From contig RCMX01000006.1 of assembly GCA_004348925.1 (NCBI GenBank), forward strand, positions 180,949-244,948: a stretch of DNA of 64,000 nucleotides, given 5' to 3'. Position numbers and translations under genes: made by a program. The notes beneath the pieces are model-generated. The model worked only from the letters and a program-made list of their open reading frames with translations. It ran no database searches and was not told the origin of the DNA. Positions within the stretch are counted from its first letter, which is position 1, and every line of letters begins with the position of its first letter. This stretch comes from Actinomycetota bacterium. Lineage in GTDB: Bacteria > Actinomycetota > Coriobacteriia > Anaerosomatales > Anaerosomataceae. Shown one piece after another: positions 35,564 through 43,981 of the stretch.

Positions 35564-37913
35564 TTTGTCCCTGGATCGGGCGTCCTCCAAGACGATGCGA
35601 GAGTCAGGCCACAGAGCATCACACACCCGGCTTGAGATGGGCCTGCTGATCGTTCTGGCCGTTGGCAGCGCGCTTGTCGCATGGAAGGTCTGGGCGCAGG
35701 TGCGGCTGGGCGGCGGATGGGACACGTACTCGTTCCTCGCGAACGCGGCCCATTTCGCCGGCAAGAGCATCGGATACGACGAACCGGTGCGACCGCCGCT
35801 TCTCTCTTTGCTGACGTCTGTCGTCTTCCGCGTATCGCCGCTCGCCGTGTGGCCCATCCAGGTAGTGGACGGGGTCATGTCAGCGAGCGGCGTCGTGGCG
35901 CTCTACCTTCTGCTCAGGCGCCGCGTTGAACAGACGGCGGCCACCATCTCGTCACTTGCCGTCCTTGCGTTTCAGCCGGTCTGGACCTGGGTCGGCGTAG
36001 GGTACAGCGACGTCGCAGCGATGTCGCTCACGGTGTGGGCCATCTACTTCACCGTCCGGGCGACCGAAGATGATCCGCGCTGGTACATCGCCGCCTTCCC
36101 GATGCTGGTGCTTGCATCGCTCACGCGTGTCACGGCCCTTCTGGCCATATTCGCCCTGCTTCTGCTCTTCGCCATGCGCGGTCGTCCGTTCGCACACGCG
36201 CGCTACATCGCTCTCGGCGTCCTGTCTGCGGTGGTCGTCTACCTGCCTGCAGCGCTGTACTACTCCGGTCGATTCGGCGACGCGCTCTTCCCGTACCTGG
36301 CGAACCTCAATCTGGCCAACGAGCTTGCCAGCCGAGGGGCGGTCGGGTTCGGCACCGAACCGGGCGGATGGGCGCTCATGCCGGGCATCCTGGTGGCGAG
36401 CCTTACCTGGCTTGCGCTCTCGGGCGCGGTGGGGACGGCATCCCGCACCTCCGAGGGCAGGCGAGCGGGTACACGCTGGCGCGTGCCGCTGCTGGTCGCC
36501 GCAGTCGGCGTCATCGCCGTCAGCCAGGCATCCGGCGGAATCATGGCGCGGCAGGCCTCGATACCGATCGGTATCTACCTCGCCTTCCGTGCGCTCGCCC
36601 GTCGGGAGGACACCGGCCCGCTTGAGGGACGGCCGACCGCCTCGGCGGCCCTCGACGCTGCCATGATCGTGCTGATGCTCGCCTATGTGGACTTTCATGG
36701 CCATCACCCTGTGCGGGTGTGGCGATATCTCGTCACGGTAGCCCCCACCTATGTGTTCCTGCTCGCGGTCGGGTGGAGCACGATCGCCGAGAGCGTCGGT
36801 CGAACCTTGGAGGCGATACGCCCCGGAAACGAGCGTGCCGGCCGCGAGATAGCATGGGGGGCGCTCGTCGTCGCGCTCAGCGTGCTGCTCGCGTTCGAGG
36901 TGTCAGAAACCGTGCGGCAATCCCCGGATCCTGTGGTAGTTGGTGCGGCCGCTGCCAGCGAGTGGATCGACGATCGGACCCCGAGTGCCGAGAACCCGGT
37001 GATCTACTCGGACCTGTGGCCGATCACAAGTTGGTATGTCGGTCGCGAGACACGGGCCATGCCCCGGTTCCCCGACCCACGCGCGTACGCCCATGAGCTG
37101 CAGAAGCGCGATGCTGCGTACTATATGACGCTTGGAACCGATACCTACGCGCCGACGTTTGCTCCCCTGTATCGATCCGACCCTGTCACGGTACTCGGAA
37201 AGGTAGTGCCGAACGACGCCCGGAACCCGTCTATCCGGTACCTGGGGAAGGCATGGGAGAACTACCTTGAGGTCATCGATGACTTCAAGGTCGACCTCTA
37301 CTACGATGGCGGGCTTGAAGGCTGGGTCGGAAGCGTGTTCATGGACGCGTACAGCGCCGACGAGCTGCGCCGCTACAACGCCGTCGCGGTCTACCGCGTA
37401 CGCTGGTACGACCGGGGCCGCGCGGAATCGACGATCTCCGACTACGTTGAATCGGGCGGCAGCCTGATCATCGACGCCTCAGGCAACCTCGACGGAGCGG
37501 CCTATCCGCTCCTGGACACGATCCTGTTCGATACCGTGATCCGCCGCCAGCAGGTGCCTGAGAATGCGACGCTCTCTCCGGCGGGCGCATTCGCCGAACG
37601 CCACCCGGAGCTGGCGTCAGCTGCACCGGGCCGCTGGGTGGACGAGGCGGGCGGCCCATGGTTCGGCGCAAGCTACACTCCCGTCCCGGGCACGCCGCCG
37701 GGCGAGGTCCTGCTCAGGCTTGACGGGAGTCCGGCGGCGACTTTGCAGCGCGTGGGCAAGGGTCGCGTGTACTGGATCAGCTCAAACCTCATGTGGCACG
37801 CATTCAAGCTCGGCAGTGCGTCGGAACGCAGCATGGTGGCGGCAGTGATCGACGAGGCAGTGAGCCAGCCGCCGATCGCCGCTGAAGGTGACCTGACACG
37901 GGTCGAGCGGTAG
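35556..37913 (+). CDS. ArnT/PMT-like membrane glycosyltransferase with C-terminal GATase-like domain
   Basis: A 785-aa protein. About residues 25-470 contain many membrane helices with features of the GT-C fold: an early acidic pair with DEPVRPPLLS in the first loop, typical of ArnT/PMT-type lipid-linked sugar transferases. The C-terminal 280 residues are soluble and outside, with YVESGGSLIIDASG and KGRVYWISS strands like the class I glutamine amidotransferase-like fold in envelope proteins. It is the last gene of the exosortase operon, overlapping the GT2 gene by 8 nt at a GTG; TTG 35565 is an alternative. It may correspond functionally to the XrtG-associated integral membrane partner. Confidence 0.72.
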   Translation: MASLSLDRASSKTMRESGHRASHTRLEMGLLIVLAVGSALVAWKVWAQVRLGGGWDTYSFLANAAHFAGKSIGYDEPVRPPLLSLLTSVVFRVSPLAVWPIQVVDGVMSASGVVALYLLLRRRVEQTAATISSLAVLAFQPVWTWVGVGYSDVAAMSLTVWAIYFTVRATEDDPRWYIAAFPMLVLASLTRVTALLAIFALLLLFAMRGRPFAHARYIALGVLSAVVVYLPAALYYSGRFGDALFPYLANLNLANELASRGAVGFGTEPGGWALMPGILVASLTWLALSGAVGTASRTSEGRRAGTRWRVPLLVAAVGVIAVSQASGGIMARQASIPIGIYLAFRALARREDTGPLEGRPTASAALDAAMIVLMLAYVDFHGHHPVRVWRYLVTVAPTYVFLLAVGWSTIAESVGRTLEAIRPGNERAGREIAWGALVVALSVLLAFEVSETVRQSPDPVVVGAAAASEWIDDRTPSAENPVIYSDLWPITSWYVGRETRAMPRFPDPRAYAHELQKRDAAYYMTLGTDTYAPTFAPLYRSDPVTVLGKVVPNDARNPSIRYLGKAWENYLEVIDDFKVDLYYDGGLEGWVGSVFMDAYSADELRRYNAVAVYRVRWYDRGRAESTISDYVESGGSLIIDASGNLDGAAYPLLDTILFDTVIRRQQVPENATLSPAGAFAERHPELASAAPGRWVDEAGGPWFGASYTPVPGTPPGEVLLRLDGSPAATLQRVGKGRVYWISSNLMWHAFKLGSASERSMVAAVIDEAVSQPPIAAEGDLTRVER

Positions 37914-37969
37914 CGGTTCCCGACCCGTCACGCCGGTCGATGCCTTCCGTTCGTCCGGTCAATTCGGTC

Positions 37970-38038
37970 ATCGGTTGCGATTATCGGTTGCTATTCGGCG
38001 ATTATCGCTCAAGTTCTCCTACCAACGGTACGATTATC
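37970..38038 (+). repeat. Helically phased short direct repeats upstream of a small membrane protein gene
   Basis: CGATTATC occurs at 37978-37985, 37999-38006 and 38031-38038, with the first two inside an identical 10-mer GCGATTATCG. Spacings of 21 and 32 nt equal two and three helical turns. ATCGGTTGC also repeats at 37970-37978 and 37983-37991. This looks like a cooperative regulator binding array at -37 to -105 of the next start. Confidence 0.55.
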
Positions 38039-38074
38039 TAGATGAAAGGTCGTATCGTTGCACCGGAGGTCATC

Positions 38075-38272
38075 GTGTCCACGTTCATCGCAACCGCCAT
38101 CTACGTGATGTTCGCGATCGCATACATCTCCATGCTCGCGCTCACCGAGCGTTCGGCAGCGCACTACGTCCGCTCTTCGAAGCGTATGGCTCCCCGCGTC
38201 AGCTTTGCGGTCATGCAGTCGCCAGCCCCGTTAGCAGCCGAGCGCTCCGAGGGTCCGGCCGCTGCCGCCTAG
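38075..38272 (+). CDS. Small single-pass membrane protein, function unknown
   Basis: A 65-aa protein from the GTG at 38075, which has CGGAGG 5 nt upstream; an in-frame ATG at 38042 lacks a site. One membrane helix (STFIATAIYVMFAIAYISML) precedes a basic segment and an Ala-rich tail with AERSEG. Its stop shares a CTAG palindrome with the convergent nfnB stop. The repeat array upstream suggests tight regulation. No family recognised. Confidence 0.55.
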   Translation: MSTFIATAIYVMFAIAYISMLALTERSAAHYVRSSKRMAPRVSFAVMQSPAPLAAERSEGPAAAA

Positions 38273-39714
38273 CCCCGGCTTCCGCCGCTCAGCCAGCCGT
38301 CGATCGCCTGCGCGGCCTTCTTGCCCGCACCCATCGCGAGGATCACGGTCGCCGAGCCGGTCACGATGTCGCCTCCTGCGAAGACGCCCGGCTTGTTCGT
38401 GGCGCCGCTGTCGTCCGTCGAGATGTAGCCGCGGGCGGTCACTTCAAGATCCGGCGTCGTCTGCGCGATGAGCGGGTTCGAACGCGTCCCAAGGGCCACG
38501 ATCACCGTATCGCAGTCGATCACGAACTCGGAGTCCATCACGCAAACAGGCGCACGACGACCACTCGCGTCCGGCTCACCAAGCTCCATCCGCGTGGCCA
38601 CCATTCCGGTCACCCACCCGTCATGCCCGACGATCTCCTGCGGCGAGCAGAGCATCTTGAACTCGATGCCCTCCTGCCGTGCATGATGCACTTCCTCGCG
38701 CCGGGCCGGCATCTCTTCTTCGGAGCGCCGGTAGACCAGGAAGACCTCCTCGGCACCGAGGCGCTTGGCTGTGCGCGCGGCATCCATCGCGACGTTGCCG
38801 CCGCCCACGACCGCGACCTTGCGCCCGCGCCACACCGGCGTGTCGTACGACGGGAACTCGTACGCCTTCATGAGGTTCACGCGCGTAAGGAACTCGTTCG
38901 CCGAGTAGACGCCGTTGAGGTTCTCGCCGGGTATGCCGAGGAAGAGCGGCAGCCCCGCACCGCTTCCGACGAAGACGGCATCGAAGCCCTCCTCGGCAAG
39001 GAGCTCATCGAGGGTGTGCGTCGCGCCGACGACGACGTCGGTCACCAGCTCCACCCCCATCACGCCAAGCATCTCGATCTCGGCCTGCACGATCGCTTTC
39101 GGTAGCCGGAACTCCGGGATGCCGTAGGTGAGCACGCCGCCCGGGGCATGCAGCGACTCGAAGACGGTCACCGCGTGACCGAGGCGCCGCAGCTCGCCCG
39201 CGCACGCGAGGCCGGCGGGACCGGAGCCGACGACCGCCACACGCGTGCCGGTGGGCTCGCCCACCTCGGGCGCACAGCGGTGCTCGAGGTCGCATGCCAG
39301 GTCGAAATCGCCGAGCCAGCGCTCGAGGCGCCCGATTGCAACCGGCTCGCCCTTGCGCGCGAGCACGCACGAAGCCTCGCACTGCTCCTCCTGCGGACAG
39401 ACGCGCCCGCAGACAGCCGGAAGCGCGTTGCGCTCCTTGAGGACGGCGACGCCCTCGGCGTACTCGCCGTCGATGATGCGGGCGATGAATGACTTGATGT
39501 CGATGTTGACCGGGCATCCTTCGATGCAGGTGGGGTTCTTGCACTGGATGCAGCGGTTCGCTTCGGCGAGGGCCTGCTCCTCGGAATAGCCGAGGGAGAC
39601 CTCGTCGAAGTCGCGGGCCCGCTCAAGCGCGTCACGCTCGGGCATCGCGGTGCGCGGAGCGCGGGAGGGCCTGTGGCGGGGCTTCTCGGCAGGGGTCTCG
39701 TCTAGCTGTGGCAT
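38269..39714 (-). CDS. nfnB: NfnB-like / NADPH-dependent glutamate synthase small-subunit family oxidoreductase
   Basis: A 481-aa flavoprotein. The N-terminal region binds [4Fe-4S] clusters (CIQCKNPTCIEGCPVN plus a second Cys set with CGRVCPQEEQC). Two Rossmann units follow: GSGPAGLACAGELRRLG for FAD and VVGGGNVAMDAARTAKRLGA for NADP(H). A late GGDIVTGSATVILAMGAGKKA motif closes the FAD site. Alone it resembles GltD/GltA, but pairing with the PyrK-like gene overlapping it by 13 nt indicates NfnAB, which bifurcates electrons from NADPH to NAD+ and ferredoxin, or runs in reverse. The ATG at 39714 follows CAGGGAG; the frame open to 39879 is not used. Confidence 0.87.
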   Translation of the reverse strand: MPQLDETPAEKPRHRPSRAPRTAMPERDALERARDFDEVSLGYSEEQALAEANRCIQCKNPTCIEGCPVNIDIKSFIARIIDGEYAEGVAVLKERNALPAVCGRVCPQEEQCEASCVLARKGEPVAIGRLERWLGDFDLACDLEHRCAPEVGEPTGTRVAVVGSGPAGLACAGELRRLGHAVTVFESLHAPGGVLTYGIPEFRLPKAIVQAEIEMLGVMGVELVTDVVVGATHTLDELLAEEGFDAVFVGSGAGLPLFLGIPGENLNGVYSANEFLTRVNLMKAYEFPSYDTPVWRGRKVAVVGGGNVAMDAARTAKRLGAEEVFLVYRRSEEEMPARREEVHHARQEGIEFKMLCSPQEIVGHDGWVTGMVATRMELGEPDASGRRAPVCVMDSEFVIDCDTVIVALGTRSNPLIAQTTPDLEVTARGYISTDDSGATNKPGVFAGGDIVTGSATVILAMGAGKKAAQAIDGWLSGGSRG

Positions 39715-40541
39715 GAGCACTCCCTGCTGAAGTCGGCGTCGGCTTCGCGCTCCAGGTCCGAGTAGACGCGCTGGCGGCTCATAAGCTCCTCGAAGTCCAC
39801 GGCGTGCCCGTCGAAGTCGGGGCCATCCACGCAGCCGAACTTCGTGACGCCATCCACGCTCACGCGGCACGCACCGCACATACCGGTGCCGTCCACCATG
39901 ATCGGGTTGAGCGAGACCGTGATCGGCACGCCAAATTCCTTTGTGGTCGCCGAGCAGAACTTCATCATGATCGCGGGTCCGATGGCCATGCTGTGATCAA
40001 GCGCGCCCGACTCGCACAGCTGCTTCAGCGGCGCGGTCACGAGGCCCTTCTCGCCTGCGGAGCCGTCGTCGGTCATGACGATGAGCTCACGAATCGGCAG
40101 CGCTCGGAATTCGTCCTCAAGGATAAGGAGTGCCTTGTTGCGCGCCCCGAGAATGACGGTGACTTCGTTGCCCGCCTCGGCCATGGCACGTGCGACGGGG
40201 TATGCGACGGCCGCGCCCACGCCGCCGCCCACGACAGCGACACGTCCGATGCCTTCCACGTGTGTCGGCACGCCGAGTGGTCCGACGACGTCAGCGAGCG
40301 AGTCGCCAACGCCGAGATGCGAGAGCTGGTGCGTGGTCTTGCCAACACGCATGAAGATGAACCGGACCCAGCCTTCCTCGGCTGACCAGTCGCTGAAGGT
40401 GAGCGGGATGCGCTCCCCGTGCTCGTCGACGCGCAGCATCAGGAACTGGCCGGCTTTCGCCTTGCGGGCTACGGCGGGCGCGTGAACGCCCATCTCGAAC
40501 ACGGAGTCCGAGAGCTGACGTTGATGGACGACGGGGAACAT
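39702..40541 (-). CDS. nfnA: NfnA-like sulfide/dihydroorotate dehydrogenase-type FAD/NAD-binding protein
   Basis: A 279-aa protein of the ferredoxin-NADP reductase/PyrK group. FAD-binding LMLRVDEHGERIPLTFSD is followed by an NAD domain with VAVVGGGVGAAVAYPVARAM. The C-terminal [2Fe-2S] site is DGTGMCGACRV followed by FGCVDGPDFDG, the Asp/three-Cys arrangement known in NfnA. It forms the NAD-linked subunit with NfnB. It is the first gene of the pair; a palindromic AGTATACT lies in the divergent promoter region with apbE. Confidence 0.88.
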   Translation of the reverse strand: MFPVVHQRQLSDSVFEMGVHAPAVARKAKAGQFLMLRVDEHGERIPLTFSDWSAEEGWVRFIFMRVGKTTHQLSHLGVGDSLADVVGPLGVPTHVEGIGRVAVVGGGVGAAVAYPVARAMAEAGNEVTVILGARNKALLILEDEFRALPIRELIVMTDDGSAGEKGLVTAPLKQLCESGALDHSMAIGPAIMMKFCSATTKEFGVPITVSLNPIMVDGTGMCGACRVSVDGVTKFGCVDGPDFDGHAVDFEELMSRQRVYSDLEREADADFSRECSCHS

Positions 40542-40582
40542 GCGGTGCCTGCCTTCCGAGGAGTTCTACGAGCGTGCGGACA

Positions 40583-40590
40583 AGTATACT
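40583..40590. promoter_or_regulatory. Palindromic AGTATACT, shared -10 region between nfnA and apbE
   Basis: The 8-nt palindrome gives TATACT on both strands (plus 40585-40590, minus 40583-40588) in the 82-nt divergent spacer. No clear -35 exists on either side, so use on both strands is a proposal. Confidence 0.4.
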
Positions 40591-40623
40591 AGCGGCATCG
40601 ACCGCGCGCACGAGAGGACGCCA

Positions 40624-41637
40624 GTGCACCGCCGTATCGTAGCCATCGCCATCGCGCTGTGTCTGCTCGCACCCGCCGCGTGCGCGCCCGGGGCGGAGCC
40701 CGTGCGCGTCAGCCGACCTGCCCTCGGCACGGTCGTGACCATTGAGGTGTACGGAGAGAACGACCGCAGCAGCCGAGCAGCGATCGACCAAGCGTTCGCG
40801 GTCATCGCGGGGGTCGAGGCGGAGCTCGACGCGTGCAGCACCACGTCGACGATCGCGGCCGTGAACGCCGATCCGTTCAGGTGGCATGAGCTGCCGGTCG
40901 GCGCGCAGCGAATCGACTCGGCCGTCAAGCGGCTCGGCGTACGCGACTCGTTCTCGCCCTACCTGCTCGGCGTGGTGAAGCTCTACGACTTCGCAGGCGC
41001 GGGGCACGTGCCTACTGAGGGTGAGATCTCGGCGGCGCTCATGGCCGCTTCGGTGCCCGAACACGACGGTGCGCGCTTCCGCTTCGCCGGCATCACGAGT
41101 TCGCTCGCGAGGCCCGGCCTCGACTACGGAGGCGCGGCGAAGGGGCTCGCGCTTGACTCGGCACGCGAGTCGCTGCGCACCGCAGGAACGACTGCCGCGC
41201 TCATCACCGCAGGAAGCACGACGATCACGCTCGGAAGCAAGCCGGATGGAACGCCCTGGCGTGTCGGCGTGGAGGATCCACGAGCCACGGACACCGTCCG
41301 CCTGATCGCCGAGTGGACCGGTGAGGCCACCCTTTCGACCTCGGGCGACTACCAGCAGTACTTCGAGGTAGACGGAATCCGCTACCACCACATTCTCGAC
41401 CCCGGGTCGGGCACTCCCGTACGGGGAACGCGCTCGCTCACCGTCGTCGGGCGCATCTCGGGCACCGACAGTGACATCCTATCGACAGCGCTCTTCGTGC
41501 AAGGCCCGGACGCGGCGGTCGCCTACGCGAAGGCGCACGGGCTTGGCGTCTTCATCATCGACGCAGAAGGGCGGACGCATGTCGCGCCCGCCCCAGAGGA
41601 TGCCGGTATCTCGCTTGCCGAACAGATCGAAGAGTAG
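40624..41637 (+). CDS. apbE: FAD:protein FMN transferase (ApbE), lipoprotein
   Basis: A 337-aa exported protein. The lipobox LAPAAC is in the signal. ApbE motifs: RPALGTVVTIEVYG at the start, PGLDYGGAAKGLALD in the middle, and GTDSDILSTALFVQG near the end with Asp/Thr ligands for Mg2+. It attaches FMN through a phosphodiester bond to Thr/Ser of extracytoplasmic flavoproteins such as Rnf or Nqr subunits; no target is in this window. The GTG at 40624 follows GAGAGGA and is preferred to the frame start at 40540. Being divergent from nfnAB, it may share control with redox genes. Confidence 0.93.
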   Translation: MHRRIVAIAIALCLLAPAACAPGAEPVRVSRPALGTVVTIEVYGENDRSSRAAIDQAFAVIAGVEAELDACSTTSTIAAVNADPFRWHELPVGAQRIDSAVKRLGVRDSFSPYLLGVVKLYDFAGAGHVPTEGEISAALMAASVPEHDGARFRFAGITSSLARPGLDYGGAAKGLALDSARESLRTAGTTAALITAGSTTITLGSKPDGTPWRVGVEDPRATDTVRLIAEWTGEATLSTSGDYQQYFEVDGIRYHHILDPGSGTPVRGTRSLTVVGRISGTDSDILSTALFVQGPDAAVAYAKAHGLGVFIIDAEGRTHVAPAPEDAGISLAEQIEE

Positions 41638-41641
41638 GGCC

Positions 41642-42019
41642 TTACAGGTACTGCTTCACGAAGCCGTGAATCACCGGGACTTCGAGGCTCTCGCCGTTGT
41701 ACGCCTTGATCGCAAGGATGACGGTGTAGATGAAGCCGCCGAGTGCGATCAGACCGCCGAGACCGAAGAGCGGCATGGTCACGCCAGACAGGACGTAGAT
41801 GGCGAGGTTCAGCGCGAGGGCCTGAAGAGCGTGGGACTTGAGCCACTGCTCGTTCTTGTACGGGTCCATGAGGATCGCAACGAGCGCCACAGGCCAGATC
41901 ACATACCCGAGAGCAGCGAAGATCTTGCTGTTGTCGCTGGCCGGACCGGACGCATCACCCATCGGCGGCATCGGTGGCATTTCGGGCGCAGGCGGTGCTC
42001 CCTGGAAATCATCGGACAT
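41642..42019 (-). CDS. DUF4870/Tic20-like small membrane protein
   Basis: A 125-aa protein. An N-terminal Pro/Met-rich cytoplasmic stretch (PEMPPMPPMGD) precedes three to four helices with the family landmarks KIFAALGYVIWPVALV and a loop with EQWLKSHALQALALN. Members are common small membrane proteins of unknown function. The ATG at 42019 is chosen because the purine-rich site is about 9 nt upstream; the ATG at 42028 is too close to it. Its end is 4 nt from the convergent apbE end. Confidence 0.8.
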   Translation of the reverse strand: MSDDFQGAPPAPEMPPMPPMGDASGPASDNSKIFAALGYVIWPVALVAILMDPYKNEQWLKSHALQALALNLAIYVLSGVTMPLFGLGGLIALGGFIYTVILAIKAYNGESLEVPVIHGFVKQYL

Positions 42020-42076
42020 GCTGATCATCCTTCCTTCCCCGTTGCAGCACGCTCCTCCGGCAGTGCTTACGTTTGC

Positions 42077-42082
42077 AGTATA
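42077..42082 (-). promoter_or_regulatory. TATACT -10 box upstream of the DUF4870-like gene
   Basis: The minus-strand TATACT is preceded by GAGGGG, 58 nt upstream of the start. No TTG-type -35 is found at 16-18 nt. Confidence 0.4.
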
Positions 42083-42168
42083 CCCCTCATCGCTGCTACG
42101 ATTACCCGGATAGCGCCTTCCGGCGGAAGAAGATCACGGCCGTTAAGCCGCCCCGGAGGAACCACAGC

Positions 42169-43392
42169 ATGAGACGTAGAAGCGCTCCCGTACTCTTCAT
42201 CATCGTCGCCATCATCGTCACCATGGTCGGCGCACCTGTTGCGTTCGCGGTGTCGCGTGATGAGCTTCTCGCGCACGAAAAGGCCGCGGACGACGCGCGT
42301 GCTGCCGCTGCGGCCGCCGAGAATACCGCTGCGGCGCTCGCCGCCGAGATCGACTCGCTCGAAGAACGCATGAACGCCATCGAGCAGGATCTCGCCGCGC
42401 TCGCGACCGACATCGCCGGCGCCACCGAACGGACCAGCCGTCTCCAGGCCGAAGTCGACCAACTGCGTGCCGAGGCGGACGCCAAACAGGCACAGATCGA
42501 CGCGAACCAGGCGGACTACGACACCCAGCAGGCCCACCTGGCCACACAGATGCAGGAAGCGTACAAGCAAGGCGACATGTTCTTCCTGGAGATCCTGCTC
42601 GGCAGCAAGGACATCGAGGATCTCATCACGCGCACGACGCTCGCACAGCGGATGATGCGCCAGAATCAGGAGAACGCGGCGGCGCTGCAGACCGCCCGCA
42701 TCGAACTCGAGAAGGCGAAGAGCGACCTCGACCGGTCGCTCGAAGCCGTCTCCACCAAGCGTGCCGAGGCAGCCGCCGAGCAGAAGCGTCTCCAGGACCT
42801 ACGCTCGAAGCAGAATGCGAAGATGGCGGACCAGAAGGCGGCCCAGGACCAGAAGTCGGCGCTTTTCGCAGCAAACAAAAAGGAAGCGGCCCGCCTGCGC
42901 GCACTCGCCGAGGCAGAGGATGCCGAGAGCGACAAGATCGCCCGCGAACTTTACGGCAACGGCTCCGGCTACTATGCGGGCGAGATGGCATGGCCGGTGC
43001 CCGGATTCTACCGCGTCTCATCGCCGTTCGGGCCGCGCATCTGCCCGTTCCACGGCCGGGAGAACCATAGCGGCATCGACGTCGGGCGGAACCTCAACCC
43101 ACCACAGTCTGTCGATGGTGCGGCGATCGTGGCTGCGGGCAGCGGTACGGTCATCTGGGCGAGTTCGCGTAGCGGCTACGGGAACACCGTGATGATCGAC
43201 CACGGCAATGGCGTCGTCACACTGTACGGCCACCAGCAGAACGGCGGCATCAAGGTGTCCGTCGGGCAGCACGTCGACAAGGGCCAGCGAATCGGGACTG
43301 TCGGCTCCACGGGGTACTCGACCGGTCCGCACCTGCATTTCGAGACGCGCGTGAACGGAACGCCGGTCGACCCGATGAGATACCTCAAGTAG
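42169..43392 (+). CDS. EnvC-like M23 metallopeptidase with N-terminal coiled coil
   Basis: A 407-aa secreted protein. A signal helix (about 6-25) ends near AFAVS. Residues 30-260 are a long coiled coil of the PcsB/EnvC type. The M23 domain (about 275-405) is complete: His300 and Asp304 in NHSGID, and His388/His390 in PHLHFE. It should act as a glycyl or stem-peptide endopeptidase, or activate amidases. The ATG at 42169 has GGAGGA 8 nt upstream; the frame open to 42073 lacks a signal at that point. Its architecture parallels the NlpC/P60 protein at 2564. Confidence 0.92.
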   Translation: MRRRSAPVLFIIVAIIVTMVGAPVAFAVSRDELLAHEKAADDARAAAAAAENTAAALAAEIDSLEERMNAIEQDLAALATDIAGATERTSRLQAEVDQLRAEADAKQAQIDANQADYDTQQAHLATQMQEAYKQGDMFFLEILLGSKDIEDLITRTTLAQRMMRQNQENAAALQTARIELEKAKSDLDRSLEAVSTKRAEAAAEQKRLQDLRSKQNAKMADQKAAQDQKSALFAANKKEAARLRALAEAEDAESDKIARELYGNGSGYYAGEMAWPVPGFYRVSSPFGPRICPFHGRENHSGIDVGRNLNPPQSVDGAAIVAAGSGTVIWASSRSGYGNTVMIDHGNGVVTLYGHQQNGGIKVSVGQHVDKGQRIGTVGSTGYSTGPHLHFETRVNGTPVDPMRYLK

Positions 43393-43405
43393 CGAGCCTC
43401 TCGGC

Positions 43406-43972
43406 TCAGCTCGCGTTGTACTCCTGCATCGCGCTGTCCGCGCCGCGCTCAAGCACGTGCAGGACCGCCTGCGCCGCGGTGGGGATCATGGCCGAGAGAC
43501 GCTCGGCGGCCTCGCGACGCATCGGCTCAAGAACGAAGTCTGCGGGGTCCTGGCGGCCGGGAGGCCGGCCGATGCCCACGCGCACGCGGATGTAGTCTCC
43601 GCCGCCAAGCTGCTCGGTGAGCGAACGCAAACCGTTGTGACCGCCGTGTCCCCCTCCGCGCTTCACGCGGACGCTGCCTTCGGGCAGGTCGAGGTCATCG
43701 TGCACGACGATCACCTCGGATGGCGTCGCGCCATAGGTTTCGACGAGCTTGCTGACGGCCTTCCCCGAGACGTTCATGAACGTCTGCGGCTTGACGAGGA
43801 CGAGATCGTCGTCGCCAAGCCGCGTGACGGCCACTCGAGCGCCCGCCTGTTCCTTCCAGTACGAGACGCGCAGATTCTCGGCGAGCAGGTCGATGACCAT
43901 GAACCCCGCGTTATGCCGCGTTTCCGCATATTCGGGTCCCGGATTGCCGAGCCCGACCACCAAGATCGACAT
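43406..43972 (-). CDS. pth: Peptidyl-tRNA hydrolase
   Basis: A 188-aa enzyme with normal length and motifs: Asn10 in VGLGNPG, catalytic His20 in TRHNAGF, KPQTFMN, and VVHDDLDLPEG. It recycles peptidyl-tRNA released from stalled ribosomes. It lies 9 nt after rplY, the usual order in Gram-positive genomes, and ends 13 nt from the convergent M23 gene. Confidence 0.97.
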   Translation of the reverse strand: MSILVVGLGNPGPEYAETRHNAGFMVIDLLAENLRVSYWKEQAGARVAVTRLGDDDLVLVKPQTFMNVSGKAVSKLVETYGATPSEVIVVHDDLDLPEGSVRVKRGGGHGGHNGLRSLTEQLGGGDYIRVRVGIGRPPGRQDPADFVLEPMRREAAERLSAMIPTAAQAVLHVLERGADSAMQEYNAS

Positions 43973-43981
43973 TCAGGGAGC

